From Gammaproteobacteria bacterium (GTDB taxonomy: Bacteria > Pseudomonadota > Gammaproteobacteria > Chromatiales > Chromatiaceae), in NCBI GenBank assembly GCA_030065815.1, contig JASJCU010000029.1:1-47604 (forward strand): 47,604 nucleotides of DNA, read 5' to 3'. The number at the start of each line of letters is the position of its first letter. Within the stretch, counting starts at the first letter, position 1. The translations under genes and the position numbers were made by a program. The notes under the pieces were generated by a model. That model did no database searches. It saw only the letters and a program-made list of their open reading frames with translations, and was not told the DNA's origin. This document shows, piece after piece, positions 46,101 to 47,604 of the stretch.

Positions 46101-47604
46101 TCAGCGACGCTCGCACTGCGTCCGAGATCGCCGCGAGCTACGCGAGCGAGCTTGTCTACGACGAGCAGGGCATGCTGGCGAACTGGCGCTTCGACAACCT
46201 CTCGACCGACGGTGTCGTGACCGATACGGTCAGCGGCAACAACCTCACCGTGCAGCATGCCAGCGGCACCGGGTTCACGACCAGCACACCGACGCTGACG
46301 TTTGCCGTAGACGACAATGCCGCCGATGGCAGCGTGGTCGGCTCCGTCGCAGGCACCGACCCAGAGCGCGACGTATTGATCGCATCGCTGTTGGCCAGTG
46401 AGTCCAACCTGCGTTACAACGCCGAGACGGGCAAGTTCTACGAAATCGTCGGTGGCGCGCACTTCTGGGGTGACGCTAGGACGGCAGCAGAATCGTCGAC
46501 GCTCAATGGCGTGTCCGGACAGCTCGTGACGATCCGCTCGGCCGCGGAAAACGCGTTCTTGACGGATCTCGTGAACAGTACCATCGGCTACTCCGTCTGG
46601 ATCGGTGCTACCGATGCAACGGTCGAGGGTGAATGGCGATGGGTCGACGGCGGCAGCGAGGCCGATCTGTTCTGGCTCGGCGACGAGAACGGATCCAACC
46701 CGGCAGGGGTGTACCACAACTTTGCTGCGGGACAACCGAATGACGTCGGCAACAACGAAGATGTCGCTCGACTCGATACCAACGGCACCTGGCTCGACGG
46801 CGATCATGACAATCACGACTATTACGGCTACATCATCGAGTGGAATGCCGACGACGTGCTCGACAACGCCGGCCCCGTCGACGAGCAACCGCTGACCTAC
46901 ACGATTGCGTCGCAGACAGTCGCCGGAGCATTCGCGATTAACGCCGACAGCGGCCAGGTCAGCGTCGCCAACGGCTCGTTGCTCGACGCTTCGGCCAACG
47001 CGACGCACACGGTCACGGTGCGCGTGACCGATGTCGACGGCAATACCTACGACGAGGCGTTCACGATTGCGCTTACCAGCACCGCGCCGACCGATCTGCT
47101 GAGCGTGTCGACGCAGTCCGGCGGCCTGAGTCTCAACGAGGACGGCGGCAACGATGCCTATCTGATCGCCGACGATGGTGGCGCGATCTTCGGCGGCATG
47201 ACGGCATTGACCGCCGAAGTGCGGTTCGCGATGGACGCCTTCCCGAACAGCACCAACTTCTTCTCTTATGCCACGTCCGGAGACGACAACGTCGTCAAGT
47301 TCAACATCCGCGATAACGGCGACCTGAGCTTCGCGATCAACAGCAACTATGCGTTCTCGTCGGCGATGGACTATCGCACCTTGGCCGATGGCGATCCGCA
47401 TACCCTGTCGGTGACGTGGGACAGCAGCGGCGGCCTTTGGGAGATGTTCGTCGACGGCGCCTCGGTTGATAGCGGCAGCGGCCTGCAATCCGGTGCGACG
47501 CTGGCCGGTGGCGGCACGCTGGTCATGGGCAATGACCAGGACAGCGTCGACGGCGGTTACGATACGACGTCCGAGGCGGCGGCGACGCTCTACGACGCGC
47601 GCAT
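43115..47604 (+). CDS. Giant surface protein: LEPR-XLL, DUF4347, beta-helix, LamG, C-type lectin, cadherin-like (3' end beyond window)
   Basis: The frame from GTG 43115 is open to the window end (at least 1496 aa, incomplete). The start has no Sec signal but a basic stretch and the motif VVESLEPRILMSAD (17-30), the LEPR-XLL signature of very large secreted proteins. Residues about 92-260 form a DUF4347 domain with LSHGSDG (His155) and YGCDLA (Cys198), a His/Cys pair like that of caspase/gingipain-fold peptidases. Residues about 266-818 are a right-handed beta-helix (VTNTNDSGAGSLRQAILDAN, then repeated GNYIGTD and NVISGNG). A LamG-like domain (about 823-1028) follows, then a C-type lectin-like insert (about 1099-1248), a cadherin-like segment (to 1324), and a second LamG copy. 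This is an adhesin-like protein, probably the cargo of the upstream exporters. Confidence 0.85.
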   Translation, partial: MLKRKNKAPKSKRKSPVVESLEPRILMSADLPGLDAALPSEDGVEDTDTDKVIADAQAAFRQQQDAQPSPTGEPADDDDIATAFVSDAAATRHELVIVGPHVPDHQQLLADIEARTAADTQIDVVVLDADTDSVDQLSAVFARYSDLDAVHVLSHGSDGAIHIGDDTLDLAAVQRHADAIRAWGDALTADGDLLIYGCDLAASATGEALVDALATLTGADVAASDDRTGHASQGGDWDFEYTTGNIETDDPFSDGLQADYDEVLATYSVTNTNDSGAGSLRQAILDANANTGTDTIDFNISGTGVHTINLTSPLPTINETITIDGSSDDSYAANGSQPAVVLDGSSAGAGANGLVFDAGSDGSTLRGLAVVNFDGVGVLLTNSGGHTVAGNYIGTDGSSDLGNGSWGLEITNSANNVVGGTTSADRNVISGNGVGGITFWGAGSTNNTVIGNYIGTDANGNAGIGNTADGIAFGNGASSNTIGGSADGERNVIAGNGNDGIELNHSGTNNNSIIGNYIGTSADGSADLGNARHGVVIYDGVQGTQVSGNVISGNGQYGVLIDGNSGSGTENNTLTGNYIGTDFTGTVAIGNDAGGVYLFNGANGNVIGGTGVGDGNLVAFNGGRGIELTSGAGSGNQLLGNTVTQNVASGVYSYADGTEIIGNVVYNNSTGFSYDEVVLGSNQTVYHNTIHGAKDDGISVEGSSAIIRNNIITGSAGYGIRIAGGSISTESYNLITDAVTGPANLGGRANFALDASDLNDDPLYRDSANGDFRLTSPTSPAIDAGLDFGLTQPDVNGADAGKYGGTAPDIGTLEIWAPVSNPPTDLQAVSAQSGGLSLNSDGGNDAYVIADDGGAIMGGLTALTAEIRFSSTANADTQPLLTYATATTDKELSILLHDSGDLRLWLAESSAHSSAIDYRSLADGDAHTLSFSWDNGSGDWAIYVDGAVVDSGTGLASGQTLDGGGAIVFGQDQDSLDGGYSSTQVFDGTLYDARIFSDARTASEIAASYASELVYDEQGMLANWRFDNLSTDGVVTDTVSGNNLTVQHASGTGFTTSTPTLTFAVDDNAADGSVVGSVAGTDPERDVLIASLLASESNLRYNAETGKFYEIVGGAHFWGDARTAAESSTLNGVSGQLVTIRSAAENAFLTDLVNSTIGYSVWIGATDATVEGEWRWVDGGSEADLFWLGDENGSNPAGVYHNFAAGQPNDVGNNEDVARLDTNGTWLDGDHDNHDYYGYIIEWNADDVLDNAGPVDEQPLTYTIASQTVAGAFAINADSGQVSVANGSLLDASANATHTVTVRVTDVDGNTYDEAFTIALTSTAPTDLLSVSTQSGGLSLNEDGGNDAYLIADDGGAIFGGMTALTAEVRFAMDAFPNSTNFFSYATSGDDNVVKFNIRDNGDLSFAINSNYAFSSAMDYRTLADGDPHTLSVTWDSSGGLWEMFVDGASVDSGSGLQSGATLAGGGTLVMGNDQDSVDGGYDTTSEAAATLYDAR

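Noticed and set aside
46055-47488. 477-aa minus-strand open frame opposite the giant surface protein
   Set aside because: The plus-strand frame encodes clear LamG, lectin and cadherin-like domains across the same interval; the minus-strand frame shows no domain.

Overview
The window reads as chromosomal DNA of a GC-rich gammaproteobacterium. The central block has the gene order queG / nnr-tsaE-amiC(B)-mutL-miaA-hfq-hflX-hflK-hflC-DUF2065-hisZ-purA, which is the classic gammaproteobacterial queG-to-purA neighbourhood (with hisZ before purA, as in Pseudomonas-like lineages). An octaheme HAO-type cytochrome, a cytochrome c', and a DsrE-like protein inserted between amiC and mutL suggest a Chromatiales-like sulfur/nitrogen-metabolising lineage. 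That placement is inference, since no 16S gene is present.

Layout. (1) 1-420: two inverted-repeat units abut the C-terminal remnant of a DMT/EamA transporter, so this looks like an old insertion scar. (2) 437-1315: a membrane-anchored TIR-domain protein. (3) 1360-4426: a respiratory/N-oxide module. An octaheme hydroxylamine-oxidoreductase-like cytochrome and a TPR lipoprotein-sized partner on the minus strand face away from a Crp/Fnr-family regulator, and the shared 339-bp promoter region has two FNR-type dyads. (4) 4467-19597: the housekeeping block for queuosine synthesis, NAD(P)HX repair, t6A synthesis, cell-wall amidase, mismatch repair, i6A tRNA modification, Hfq, HflX/HflKC, HisZ and PurA, with recognisable leader and terminator structures around hfq, hflX, hflK and DUF2065. 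(5) 19688-22698: a methyl-accepting chemotaxis protein co-directional with a mono-heme cytochrome, divergent from a cytochrome c'.

(6) 23030-36949: four very large, tightly packed minus-strand genes (1105, 1192, 1668 and 648 aa, gaps of 12-38 bp) with no signal peptides and no recognisable enzymatic motifs. The first is a DUF6603-type protein; the others belong to families I recognise only as conserved uncharacterised proteins. This is a complete, compact cassette of unknown function and the best candidate for an undescribed system. (7) 37241-47604 (divergent): an export module made of a GAF-domain/HlyD fusion, a PqqD-like/M50 peptidase/HlyD fusion and a HlyD/SPOR fusion. It is followed by a giant surface protein, cut by the window end, that starts with a LEPR-XLL motif and a caspase-like DUF4347 domain and continues into a beta-helix, LamG, C-type lectin and cadherin-like domains. 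No ABC ATPase or TolC is in the window, so this looks like an unconventional type-1-like pathway in which the M50 membrane protein may stand in for the inner-membrane component.

A perfect FNR consensus box (37081-37094) lies between the two divergent systems of parts 6 and 7. Together with the FNR-type dyads at the HAO/Crp locus, this suggests oxygen- or NO-responsive control of both halves of the window.
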